NCBI GenBank assembly: GCA_034430555.1
Contig: DAOUEM010000218.1
Location: forward strand, 1-7,494
Direction of reading: 5' to 3'
Source: DAOTXK01 sp034430555
GTDB lineage: Bacteria > Chloroflexota > Anaerolineae > Aggregatilineales > Ch27
DNA length: 7,494 nucleotides
Shown here one piece after another: positions 1-6,063 of the stretch. Each line of letters opens with the position of its first letter. The first letter of the stretch is position 1. The position numbers and the translations under genes are program-made. Under the pieces are notes generated by a model that was not told the origin of the DNA, ran no database searches, and saw only the letters and a list, made by a program, of their open reading frames with translations.

Positions 1-1
1 C

Positions 2-676
2 CACGCGTTAAATCTGTTAATGGGCCTGGCTCCCGATGCGCCGCTGGAGATTCGCCTGTCCTCCCTCCCGATGCTGCCGGATGCCCAGACACTGAGTCGT
101 GAGCTTCAAACTATGCCACAGCGCCGTCCCGATCTGTTAGCTTTGCAGGCTGGTTACCGCAGCCAGGAAGCCAAGGTGCGCGCCGCCATCCTGTCGCAGT
201 TCCCATCGTTCAGTATCGGCATTAGCCGTGCGCGTGATACTGGAAGCCTGTACACTGCTGGTTTCAATATAGGCATTAACCTGCCCTTGTTCTCGGGCGC
301 CAGGGGGGCGATCGCTATAGAGCGGGCGACGCGGGAACAACTTCGCGAAGAATATCAGGCGCGTCTCGATCAGGCAGCAGTGGATGTGGACAAGCTGATC
401 CGTTTGCAGGGCATTGTTGCCGCACAGCAAAAGCAGATCAATGAATACCTGCCTGCCTTGGAAAATATGGTCATCCGTGGGCGCGAGGCATACCAGCACG
501 GCGATATCGACGCCTTGACCTTTCTGAATATGGAAAATACCTGGATCATCAAGCGACTGGAGCAGATTAGCCTGGATCAGACGCAGAGGAACAAACTCAT
601 CGCCCTGCAGACCTTGTTGGCGATGCCTGGAGATGGCACGCCCCGGACCGACGATGTTTCAGAGGGAGGCAAATAA
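2..676 (+). CDS. TolC-family outer-membrane efflux protein, C-terminal part (5' end outside window)
   Basis: This is the C-terminal part of an outer-membrane factor, the channel that carries substrates of a tripartite pump across the outer membrane. The reading frame is open to the window edge (HALNLLMG... from position 2), so the ATG at 20 is internal and the true start lies upstream. Family hallmarks of the second OEP repeat are visible. A 'RPDLLALQ' segment is followed by a long helix ending '..AILSQFPSFSIGIS', which is the usual helix-to-beta-strand transition. Then comes 'GINLPLFSGARGAI', the outer-membrane strand and turn, and a second long alpha-helical coil (roughly 305-600) of the periplasmic tunnel. 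Seen from position 2, 224 codons remain, about half of a usual 400-470 aa member. The stop TAA is 2 nt before the adaptor gene, so the genes are co-transcribed. The family call is firm; the substrate cannot be read from this gene. Confidence 0.9.
   Translation, partial: HALNLLMGLAPDAPLEIRLSSLPMLPDAQTLSRELQTMPQRRPDLLALQAGYRSQEAKVRAAILSQFPSFSIGISRARDTGSLYTAGFNIGINLPLFSGARGAIAIERATREQLREEYQARLDQAAVDVDKLIRLQGIVAAQQKQINEYLPALENMVIRGREAYQHGDIDALTFLNMENTWIIKRLEQISLDQTQRNKLIALQTLLAMPGDGTPRTDDVSEGGK
664..669 (+). promoter_or_regulatory. Shine-Dalgarno site of the adaptor gene
   Basis: GGGAGG lies 9 nt upstream of the ATG at 679, inside the last codons of the outer-membrane factor gene. It supports the chosen start and indicates translation of an operon messenger. 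Confidence 0.7.
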
Positions 677-678
677 TA

Positions 679-1704
679 ATGAAACAAACAATGATCGCCT
701 GCGCATTGCTGCTTGTTATAACCTGCTCGACGGTGCGGGCCCAGGAACCCTCCGTAATGATCCGGCAGGCCAGAGTCGTGCAACAGCCGATCAGTGAAAC
801 CATGACTGTATATGGACAGGTACAGGCGGATCCTGATACCGTGCAGACCATTTCCCTGTTGCATGACGGGCTGATTACCCGTGTGGCGGTAGTCCCCGGG
901 CAGCGGGTAAAACGCGGTGAGATCCTGCTGGAACTGGCCACGTCACCGGGCGCTCACATGGACTATCTGAAGGCGCGCAGCGCGGTGGATTACGCGGAGA
1001 GTGAACTGGCCCGCCAGCAGCGCCTTTTAAAGGAACAGTTGACCACCAATGCGCAGGTGGAGGCCGCACGTAACGCCTTGCAGAATGCTCGGGCCGGCCT
1101 GCAGGCGCTGGAGGCGCAGGGACAGAATAAGACAAGGGATAAAGTGTCTGCTCCCACCGGCGGGATCATCATTCAGCTTAGGGCGAAACAGGGCGACCGA
1201 TTACAGGCGGGCGCCGCCGTCCTGGAGATTGCCATCGGCAACCGCCTGGTCGCACGACTTGGCGTGGAACCGGAAGACATCCGATTGCTGGAACCAGGTA
1301 CCCCCGTGAAGATTCGTTCGGTGTTCGTTCCGGATTACAGGGCAGACAGTCAAATCCGTGAGATCCACGCCATGAGCAATCCAACGACCCACCTGGTGGA
1401 CGTGCTGGTCCCCATACCGGCCGATCAGACCGACCATCTGGTGTTAGGAAGCAGCCTGTCTGCCGATATCCGGCTCAATGCGCACACCGGCATGACTGTT
1501 CCGCGCAGCGCGGTATTGCAGGATGAACAGGGCGCCTATGTGTTTCGCGTTGTAGGCGGCAAGGCGCGGCGCGTTGCTGTCACAACCGGGTTGGAGAGCG
1601 ATCAGTGGATTGAGATCACGAGCGGTCTGAAGCCTGATGAGACCGTCGTCAGTGTCGGCAACTACGAGCTCAGGGATGGCATGCCGGTACGGGAGGGCAG
1701 ATAA
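679..1704 (+). CDS. RND efflux periplasmic adaptor subunit (membrane-fusion protein, HlyD/CusB-like)
   Basis: A 341-aa periplasmic adaptor that would link the RND permease to the outer-membrane channel. Residues 1-21 form a signal peptide (hydrophobic 'ACALLLVIT', cleavage after VRA); the Cys at 16 is not in a proper lipobox, so it is probably not a lipoprotein. The domain order is that of the family. First comes half of a lipoyl domain (about 55-90, with 'VVPGQRVKRGEILLEL'). An alpha-helical hairpin follows (about 93-150, 'ARQQRLLKEQLTT' then an Ala-rich return helix). The second lipoyl half is at about 155-186 ('VSAPTGGII ... GDRLQAGAAVLEI'). The beta-barrel is at about 188-268, and the membrane-proximal domain (about 270-341) contains 'VPRSAVL' and 'GLKPDETVVSVG'. 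The start is fixed by the signal peptide and the SD site. The stop TAA is directly followed by the permease ATG. No His/Met-rich metal-binding tail is present, so metal specificity is not indicated by this subunit. Confidence 0.93.
   Translation: MKQTMIACALLLVITCSTVRAQEPSVMIRQARVVQQPISETMTVYGQVQADPDTVQTISLLHDGLITRVAVVPGQRVKRGEILLELATSPGAHMDYLKARSAVDYAESELARQQRLLKEQLTTNAQVEAARNALQNARAGLQALEAQGQNKTRDKVSAPTGGIIIQLRAKQGDRLQAGAAVLEIAIGNRLVARLGVEPEDIRLLEPGTPVKIRSVFVPDYRADSQIREIHAMSNPTTHLVDVLVPIPADQTDHLVLGSSLSADIRLNAHTGMTVPRSAVLQDEQGAYVFRVVGGKARRVAVTTGLESDQWIEITSGLKPDETVVSVGNYELRDGMPVREGR
1691..1696 (+). promoter_or_regulatory. Shine-Dalgarno site of the RND permease gene
   Basis: GGGAGG sits 8 nt before the ATG at 1705 and overlaps the end of the adaptor gene. 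It decides the start, which directly follows the TAA stop of the adaptor (TAAATG). Confidence 0.7.
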
Positions 1705-4700
1705 ATGGATATCGCACACTGGGCGGCTGCGCATCGCCGCTCCATACTTTCTTTGTTTATGTTCTTCGCCCTTGCCGGGTTGCTGACCGCGTTCCGCCTG
1801 CCGGTTTCCCTGTTTCCGCGTGTAAATTTCCCGCGTATCGCCATCAATGTGGATGCCGGAGATAGGCCGGCCGACCAGATGGTTATTGCGGTTACGCGCA
1901 AGATTGAAGAGGCGGTCAGACCAGTTCCCGGAGTGGCTTCGATCAGGTCGACCAGCACTCGCGGAAGCGCTGAGATATCCGTAAATTTCGTCTGGGGCAG
2001 TAACATGGAGGCGGCGCTGCTGCAGGTCGAATCAGCCATTAATCGGATTTTGCCTGATCTCCCTGCCGGCACCGCGTTCACGGTGCGCCGCATGGACCCT
2101 ACCGTTTTCCCTATGGCCGCCTATAGCTTGACATCCAACGCCCTCACCCAGGTGATGCTGCGCGATATCGGCGAACAACAGTTAGTGCCGCTGCTTTCAG
2201 CAATTAACGGGGTCGCCAGGGTGAGTATCATGGGCGGTAAGACCATGGAATACCGGGTCGAAGTGGACCCTGTGAAATTGAATGCTTACGGTCAGGCCTT
2301 CACTGATGTAACAAACGCTCTGAGCGCAACCAACGTGCTCCAGGCCGTGGGCCGCATGGAGGATCACTACAAGCTTTACCTTACGATGTCGGACACCCGT
2401 ATCCGTAACCTGAAGGACATCCGTGACACGATTCTGCGCAGCGGCGAAAATGGTCTGGTGCGTTTGAACGATATCGCGCGGGTGTATGCTTCCGAGAAAC
2501 CCGAGTGGCTGAAGGTGTCGGCGGATGGCAAACAGGCCGTGCTTGTCATGATTTATCAGCAGCCCAACGCCAATACCGTACAGATCGTCAGGGAGGTTCG
2601 GGCGCGTCTGGCAGAATACCACGACAAGCTGCCGAAGAACATGGGCATTGCCAACTGGTATGACCAGAGTCAACTGGTTACCGAATCTGCAGCCAGCGTT
2701 CGCGATGCGATTCTGATCGGCGTGCTATTGGCGGCACTGGTGCTGTTCATTTTTCTGCGCAGTCTGAAGATTACCCTGTTGGCGATGCTAACTGTGCCTG
2801 CGGCCCTGGCTATTACAGTGCTGTTGCTTTATGTCCTTGGTGACAGCTTCAATATCATGACCCTCGGCGGTATGGCCGCGGCAGTGGCGCTGATCGTGGA
2901 CGATTCCATTGTCATGATCGAACACATCGTGCGCCGTCTGCGGGAACGCAAGGCTCGTGATGGCCATTTGGATCTGTCCATTCGCGAGGCAGCCATCGAA
3001 TTCACCAAGCCATTGACCGGCTCCTCTGCGGCCACTGTCATCATTTTTGTACCCCTGGCCTTCCTCACCGGTGTAACAGGCGCCTTTTTCAAGGCGCTGT
3101 CATTGACCATGGCCAGTTCCCTGGTGGTGTCATTTTTGCTTGCCTGGCTGGCGGTGCCGCTGCTGGCCGAACATCTGCTCAACAGGAAAGACGCTGAAAG
3201 AGAAGATAACGGACCGATATTCCGGCGTATTCTGCAGGGCTATCAGGGGCTGATGCAGCGGCTGGTGCAACGCCCGGTCCTGATTTTGTTCGTGATCGTG
3301 CCCTTTTTCGTGGTGGCCTATGTCGCCTATAAAGAGGTTGGTTCCGGTTTCATGCCCCACATGGACGAAGGCGGTTTTGTGCTTGATTTTTTGTCGCCTC
3401 CCGGCACATCTCTGACTGAAACCGACCGGCTGGTGACTCAGGTCGAAGACATACTCAAGGCAAACCCCGCGGTTGAGACCTACTCCAAACGCACCGGCGG
3501 CGGCCTGGGCGGCAGCCTGCATGAATCCAACGAAGGCGACTTCTTTGTGCGGCTTAAACCCATGCCCAGGCCTCCTATTGATCAGGTGATGGATCAGATC
3601 CGCGCTGAGATTGAACAGAAGGTGCCCGGGCTGAAGATTGACCTGATCCTGCTCATGGAGGACCTGATCGGTGACCTTACAGCAGTTCCTCAGCCGATAG
3701 AGGTGAAGCTGTATAGCGACAATTTCAAGGAGCTGATGAAGGTCGCGCCAAAAGTGGCAGGCGCCATTAAGGGTATTTCCGGGGTGGTCGATGTAAAAGA
3801 CGGCATCGTGCTGGCCGGTGACGCCCTTGCCATACGCGTGGACCGCGAAAAGGCTGCCCTGGAGGGTGTGGATCCAGCCAATGTCACGGAGCAACTGCAA
3901 GACTGGCTGAGCGGAGTCGTCACCACCCAGGTTCAGGAAGGTGTTAAGATGGTCGGAGTACGGGTCTGGACCCCGAGCCTGGTGCGCTATAGTGCTCCAG
4001 ATCTTGAGAAAATACAATTGCGCGCGCCCGATGGCCACCTGTTTCCGCTGAAACGGATCACGCATATCGAGACGATCATCGGTCAGCCGCAGATTACCCG
4101 TGAAAACCTCAAGCGCATGATCGCGGTTACCGGTCGCATCAGTGGCCGTGATATGGGGTCCACCATCCGCGATGTGAAACAGGCGCTGGCCAAACAGGGT
4201 CTGTTGCCCAAAACGGTCTACTATGAACTCGGCGGTTTGTACAAACAGCAACAAATCGCCTTCAGGGGGCTGATTGCGGTATTTGCCGCAGCCCTGGGTT
4301 TGGTCTTCCTGCTCCTGTTGTTTCTGTATGAGGAGTTCGCTACAGCCGTGGCCATTCTTGCCATGCCATTGCTGGCCACGGGAATGGTGTTTATTGGCCT
4401 TTGGATCACCGGTATCGAGCTGAACATCACGGCCATGATGGGCATGACCATGATTGTCGGTATTGTGACCGAGGTGTCGATTTTCTATTTCTCCGAGTAC
4501 CACGATCTAGTGCGCCATGGGATGGACAAGGGTCTGGCTCTGATCCAGGCCGGGGTCAATCGCATGCGCCCGATTACCATGACGACGATCGCGGCCATCT
4601 TAGCGCTACTACCGCTGGCGCTCGCCATGGGGCAGGGCTCGCAGATGCAACAGCCCCTGGCAGTGGCCATCATTTCCGGCATATTGGTGCAGATACCGCT

Positions 4701-4758
4701 TGTCACTATTGTGATGCCGTTGGTTTATAAAACCTTGGCGCGTATAAAGGAGATATAA
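1705..4758 (+). CDS. RND-family efflux permease (AcrB/CusA superfamily)
   Basis: A 1017-aa proton-driven inner-membrane pump and the energy-converting subunit of the tripartite complex. Its length is close to the usual 1020-1060. Topology is the standard duplicated plan. TM1 is at about 13-32, followed by a large periplasmic porter loop (about 33-330, with 'LFPRVNFPRI' and 'EEAVRPVPGVASI'). TM2-TM6 span about 335-490 and TM7 about 525-543. A second porter loop follows ('GSGFMPHMDEGGF', 'SPPGTSLTETD'), then TM8-TM12 from about 856 to the C-terminus. TM4 carries the proton-relay Asp pair D399-D400 in 'LIVDDSIVMIE'. In TM10 the segment 'GIVTEVSIFYF' has E923 where AcrB has Lys940. TM11 begins 'RMRPITMTT', as in drug pumps, without the Lys found there in CusA. 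The gene therefore has mixed HAE and HME features. The RND family call is very firm; drug versus metal or other substrate is undecided. Confidence 0.95.
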   Translation: MDIAHWAAAHRRSILSLFMFFALAGLLTAFRLPVSLFPRVNFPRIAINVDAGDRPADQMVIAVTRKIEEAVRPVPGVASIRSTSTRGSAEISVNFVWGSNMEAALLQVESAINRILPDLPAGTAFTVRRMDPTVFPMAAYSLTSNALTQVMLRDIGEQQLVPLLSAINGVARVSIMGGKTMEYRVEVDPVKLNAYGQAFTDVTNALSATNVLQAVGRMEDHYKLYLTMSDTRIRNLKDIRDTILRSGENGLVRLNDIARVYASEKPEWLKVSADGKQAVLVMIYQQPNANTVQIVREVRARLAEYHDKLPKNMGIANWYDQSQLVTESAASVRDAILIGVLLAALVLFIFLRSLKITLLAMLTVPAALAITVLLLYVLGDSFNIMTLGGMAAAVALIVDDSIVMIEHIVRRLRERKARDGHLDLSIREAAIEFTKPLTGSSAATVIIFVPLAFLTGVTGAFFKALSLTMASSLVVSFLLAWLAVPLLAEHLLNRKDAEREDNGPIFRRILQGYQGLMQRLVQRPVLILFVIVPFFVVAYVAYKEVGSGFMPHMDEGGFVLDFLSPPGTSLTETDRLVTQVEDILKANPAVETYSKRTGGGLGGSLHESNEGDFFVRLKPMPRPPIDQVMDQIRAEIEQKVPGLKIDLILLMEDLIGDLTAVPQPIEVKLYSDNFKELMKVAPKVAGAIKGISGVVDVKDGIVLAGDALAIRVDREKAALEGVDPANVTEQLQDWLSGVVTTQVQEGVKMVGVRVWTPSLVRYSAPDLEKIQLRAPDGHLFPLKRITHIETIIGQPQITRENLKRMIAVTGRISGRDMGSTIRDVKQALAKQGLLPKTVYYELGGLYKQQQIAFRGLIAVFAAALGLVFLLLLFLYEEFATAVAILAMPLLATGMVFIGLWITGIELNITAMMGMTMIVGIVTEVSIFYFSEYHDLVRHGMDKGLALIQAGVNRMRPITMTTIAAILALLPLALAMGQGSQMQQPLAVAIISGILVQIPLVTIVMPLVYKTLARIKEI

Positions 4759-4803
4759 ATGCCACAGGGGACAAGGCAACATCGCAAGGAGGGGAAAGCG
4801 TGA
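4759..4803 (+). CDS. possible 14-codon mini-ORF directly after the RND gene
   Basis: ATG at 4759 directly follows the TAA of the permease gene, repeating the TAAATG junction between adaptor and permease. It is preceded by GGAG at 4749-4752 (6-nt spacer). It encodes MPQGTRQHRKEGKA, a short basic hydrophilic peptide, and stops at TGA 4801-4803, which overlaps a GTG start (GTGA). It resembles no family I know. It could be a remnant of a coupled gene, a leader peptide, or chance. Confidence 0.25.
   Translation: MPQGTRQHRKEGKA
4788..4792 (+). promoter_or_regulatory. strong Shine-Dalgarno site in front of a broken start
   Basis: GGAGG within AAGGAGGGG sits 7 nt before GTG at 4800. It is one of the best ribosome-binding sites in the window, yet the frame it serves ends after 8 codons. 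This suggests that a real gene once began here. Confidence 0.5.
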
Positions 4804-4826
4804 AACTCCGTACGATCTTGGCTTGA
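4800..4826 (+). other. 8-codon stub ORF, probable start of the disrupted phosphatase gene
   Basis: GTG at 4800 reads MKLRTILA and stops at TGA 4824-4826. It has a strong SD site and a GTGA overlap with the mini-ORF upstream, which is the normal look of a translationally coupled gene start. The peptide resembles the first residues of a signal or anchor sequence. The phosphatase body continues in another frame from about 4820. The simplest reading is that this is the original gene start, separated from its body by an internal deletion. This is inference. Confidence 0.35.
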
Positions 4827-5086
4827 GTCCGGACAAAACGCCTATGCCACATGACATCCAGGAACTATTACGACTCTTTAATACCGCCCCGCGGCCTGTC
4901 TTGATTCACTGCAAAGTCGGGGCCGATCGATCCGGATTGGCGGCAGCCATCTGGCAAGGAGTGATTGAAGGCAGACCAAAATCCGAGGCAAAAAAGCAAT
5001 TGAGCTTTGTTTACGGTCACATGCCTTTTGGCCCAACTCAGGCACTGGATGAGTTTATTGAAAAATGTCTGGAGCGATATGAATAA
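4823..5086 (+). pseudogene. 5'-truncated protein tyrosine/dual-specificity phosphatase (HCX5R), probable gene remnant
   Basis: The 87-codon frame (possible TTG start at 4823, or ATG at 4844, neither with a good SD) contains the Cys-phosphatase signature 'VLIHCKVGADRSG'. The nucleophile is C30 and the phosphate-binding Arg is R36, counted from the TTG. After it come the helix 'LAAAIWQGVIEG' and a C-terminal region, 'YGHMPFG..QALDEF', of the type seen in bacterial DSP-like phosphatases. Such proteins usually have 150-190 residues. The N-terminal half, with most of the core beta-sheet and probably the general-acid loop, is missing. The frame is open only from 4748, because TAA at 4745 closes it inside the permease gene. 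Intact SD and start signals lie at 4788-4802 in a different frame. I infer an internal deletion of about 300 nt in an originally complete gene following the pump. A short, inactive or regulatory protein remains possible. Confidence 0.65.
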
Positions 5087-5465
5087 ATCGAAATTTACAA
5101 GACATATAATATATTACGAATTGATCGGGTTCTGTTTACTGATTATTATAACATGGATAAACGAATTCTTTGATTTTCCGCAGCGCTTTTTTGGTGGTCA
5201 ACCCACACCTTTCAACATTGCTGAAAGTATTATTGAGAGTCTTCTGATTCTCATTGTTGGCTTGATTGTAATTTTGTTCACATTGAGGTTATTACGTGAA
5301 ATCAGGCACCTTGAAGGCCTTTTGCCAATCTGCGCGTCTTGTAAAAAGATCAGGGATAGTCACGGGAACTGGTTTCAAATAGAAGCCTATATCCGTGACC
5401 ACTCAGACGCAGAATTTTCCCATGGCATTTGTCCTGATTGTGCTAAAAAATTATACGGGACATAG
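5079..5465 (+). CDS. small two-TM membrane protein with C-terminal ICASCKKIRD / CxxC-CxxC module
   Basis: The start ATG at 5079 has GGAG at 5071-5074 and overlaps the phosphatase stop by 8 nt. An in-frame codon farther upstream (5007) would add only out-of-frame phosphatase sequence, so it is rejected. The 128-aa product has two membrane helices (about 10-28 and 50-72) and a short cytosolic tail. The tail starts 'LEGLLPICASCKKIRD' and ends 'SHGICPDCAKKLYG'. Its four cysteines, C85, C88, C118 and C121, form CxxC-X29-CxxC, probably a zinc-ribbon-like or redox site. This module is familiar as the C-terminal extension of PAS-containing sensor proteins and response regulators, but here no kinase, receiver or GGDEF domain is attached. 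The gene is clearly AT-richer than the pump operon. Its function is unknown; a membrane-tethered signalling or metal/redox-sensing role is inference. Confidence 0.8.
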   Translation: MNKSKFTRHIIYYELIGFCLLIIITWINEFFDFPQRFFGGQPTPFNIAESIIESLLILIVGLIVILFTLRLLREIRHLEGLLPICASCKKIRDSHGNWFQIEAYIRDHSDAEFSHGICPDCAKKLYGT

Positions 5466-5497
5466 ATTTGTCAAATGAAGTAACAGCCACGAGACAT

Positions 5498-5518
5498 AAA
5501 TCTTTCTGGGATTTTTTT
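5498..5518 (+). terminator. weak rho-independent terminator-like hairpin
   Basis: AAATCT (5498-5503) can pair with GGATTT (5509-5514) around a 5-nt loop, with one G-U pair, and a run of seven T (5512-5518) follows or overlaps. The stem is AT-rich and weak. Its place, 33 nt after the stop at 5465 and before a new promoter-like site, makes it a reasonable end of the upstream transcript. Confidence 0.35.
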
Positions 5519-5550
5519 GCTCCGTTCATCTTCCTTTAATCTTTCATGGT

Positions 5551-5556
5551 TATAAT
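5551..5556 (+). promoter_or_regulatory. sigma70-type -10 box upstream of the PepSY/ABC gene cluster
   Basis: A perfect TATAAT lies 59 nt before the ATG at 5615. No good -35 hexamer is seen at 16-18 nt; the best candidate is TTCATC (5525-5530) with a 20-nt spacer, so the promoter may be activator-dependent or the box fortuitous. It sits in the only sizeable non-coding gap of the window (5466-5614), which otherwise shows only the weak hairpin at 5498-5518. Confidence 0.4.
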
Positions 5557-5596
5557 GCCATTGTAATCTGGAAGCAGGTTTACAGATATAAAATGA

Positions 5597-5604
5597 AAGG
5601 AGGT
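5597..5604 (+). promoter_or_regulatory. near-perfect Shine-Dalgarno site of the PepSY gene
   Basis: AAGGAGGT matches the 16S rRNA 3' end fully and lies 10 nt before ATG 5615. The in-frame GTG at 5603 overlaps the SD itself and cannot be the start, so this site fixes the start at 5615. Confidence 0.75.
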
Positions 5605-5614
5605 GAATAAAATC

Positions 5615-6007
5615 ATGAAAAGGCTAAGTCTTGTTACCGTCATCCTTCTTGCGGCTATTATGGCCTTTGGCGGAATAACCGTGAGCGCCCAGCAGGCAAA
5701 TCAAAAAGGCAGCATTCGGATCAAATGTGATGAAGCAGGATTGGCAGAAATGGCGAAAATATCCATGGATAGTGCCATCAAGGCAGCGCTCAAAGAAGTC
5801 CCAGGCAAGGTATTAAGGGCGGAACTTGAGGACGAAAACGGCTACCTGATCTATGGGATCGAGATTGTAAAAGCCGATCATCAGACCGTAGATGTAAAGG
5901 TCGATGCGGGCAACGGAACGATCCTCAAAACAGGCATTGATAAGGTGGACAAGGGCGGCCAGGAAAGAGAAGACTCCGACCGTGGCCATGAGGAACGAGA
6001 AGAATAA
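5615..6007 (+). CDS. secreted PepSY-domain protein
   Basis: A 130-aa exported protein. Residues 1-25 form a signal peptide (MKR..., hydrophobic core 'LVTVILLAAIMAF', cleavage after VSA, before QQ). Residues about 45-108 match a single PepSY domain: a helix with 'MDSAIKAALKEVPGKVLRAEL', then paired strands 'GYLIYGIEIV' and 'VDVKVDAGNGTIL'. Small PepSY proteins act in the periplasm and are proposed to bind peptides, inhibit proteases or serve two-component and redox systems; the precise role here is unknown. The C-terminal tail (about 111-130) is hydrophilic and strongly charged, with many Glu, Asp and Arg residues. It is the first gene after a promoter-like site and is followed by a hairpin and another secreted protein, so it probably opens the operon that continues into the ABC genes. 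The domain call is good; functional linkage to the ABC genes is inferred from position only. Confidence 0.85.
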   Translation: MKRLSLVTVILLAAIMAFGGITVSAQQANQKGSIRIKCDEAGLAEMAKISMDSAIKAALKEVPGKVLRAELEDENGYLIYGIEIVKADHQTVDVKVDAGNGTILKTGIDKVDKGGQEREDSDRGHEEREE

Positions 6008-6017
6008 TTACAATCAT

Positions 6018-6039
6018 GGGGCGGGAAATCTTCCGCCCC
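6018..6039 (+). other. GC-rich intercistronic hairpin
   Basis: GGGGCGG (6018-6024) pairs perfectly with CCGCCCC (6033-6039) around an 8-nt loop that may close further by G-U and A-U pairs. No U-run follows, so it is not a standard intrinsic terminator. It lies 10 nt after the PepSY stop and 24 nt before the next start. A role as attenuator, RNA-processing site or 3'-end stabiliser that raises PepSY expression over the distal genes fits, but is inference. Confidence 0.6.
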
Positions 6040-6063
6040 TAACTCAAAAGGGGATTGTTAATA

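Noticed and set aside
3130..4503. Long open frame of 457 codons on the minus strand
   Set aside because: It lies entirely inside the RND permease gene. Its translation is rich in His and Gln with no hydrophobic pattern or motif, as expected of an antisense shadow of a conserved + strand gene.
4401..4730. Plus-strand frame of 109 codons overlapping the end of the permease gene
   Set aside because: Low-complexity His/Asp-rich product in an alternative frame of conserved TM10-TM12 coding sequence, with no SD site.
4811..4830. Programmed -1 frameshift joining MKLRTIL to GLSPDK of the phosphatase
   Set aside because: No slippery heptamer or downstream structure is evident, and the joined product would still lack the N-terminal half of the phosphatase. 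A deletion explains more.
5007..5078. Longer N-terminus for the two-TM membrane protein
   Set aside because: The extra residues are the phosphatase C-terminal coding sequence read in another frame. The ATG at 5079 has a proper SD and starts a natural membrane protein.
5593..5610. Five-codon ORF (MKGGE) in front of the PepSY gene
   Set aside because: It is formed by the Shine-Dalgarno sequence itself and has no ribosome site of its own, so it is most likely incidental.
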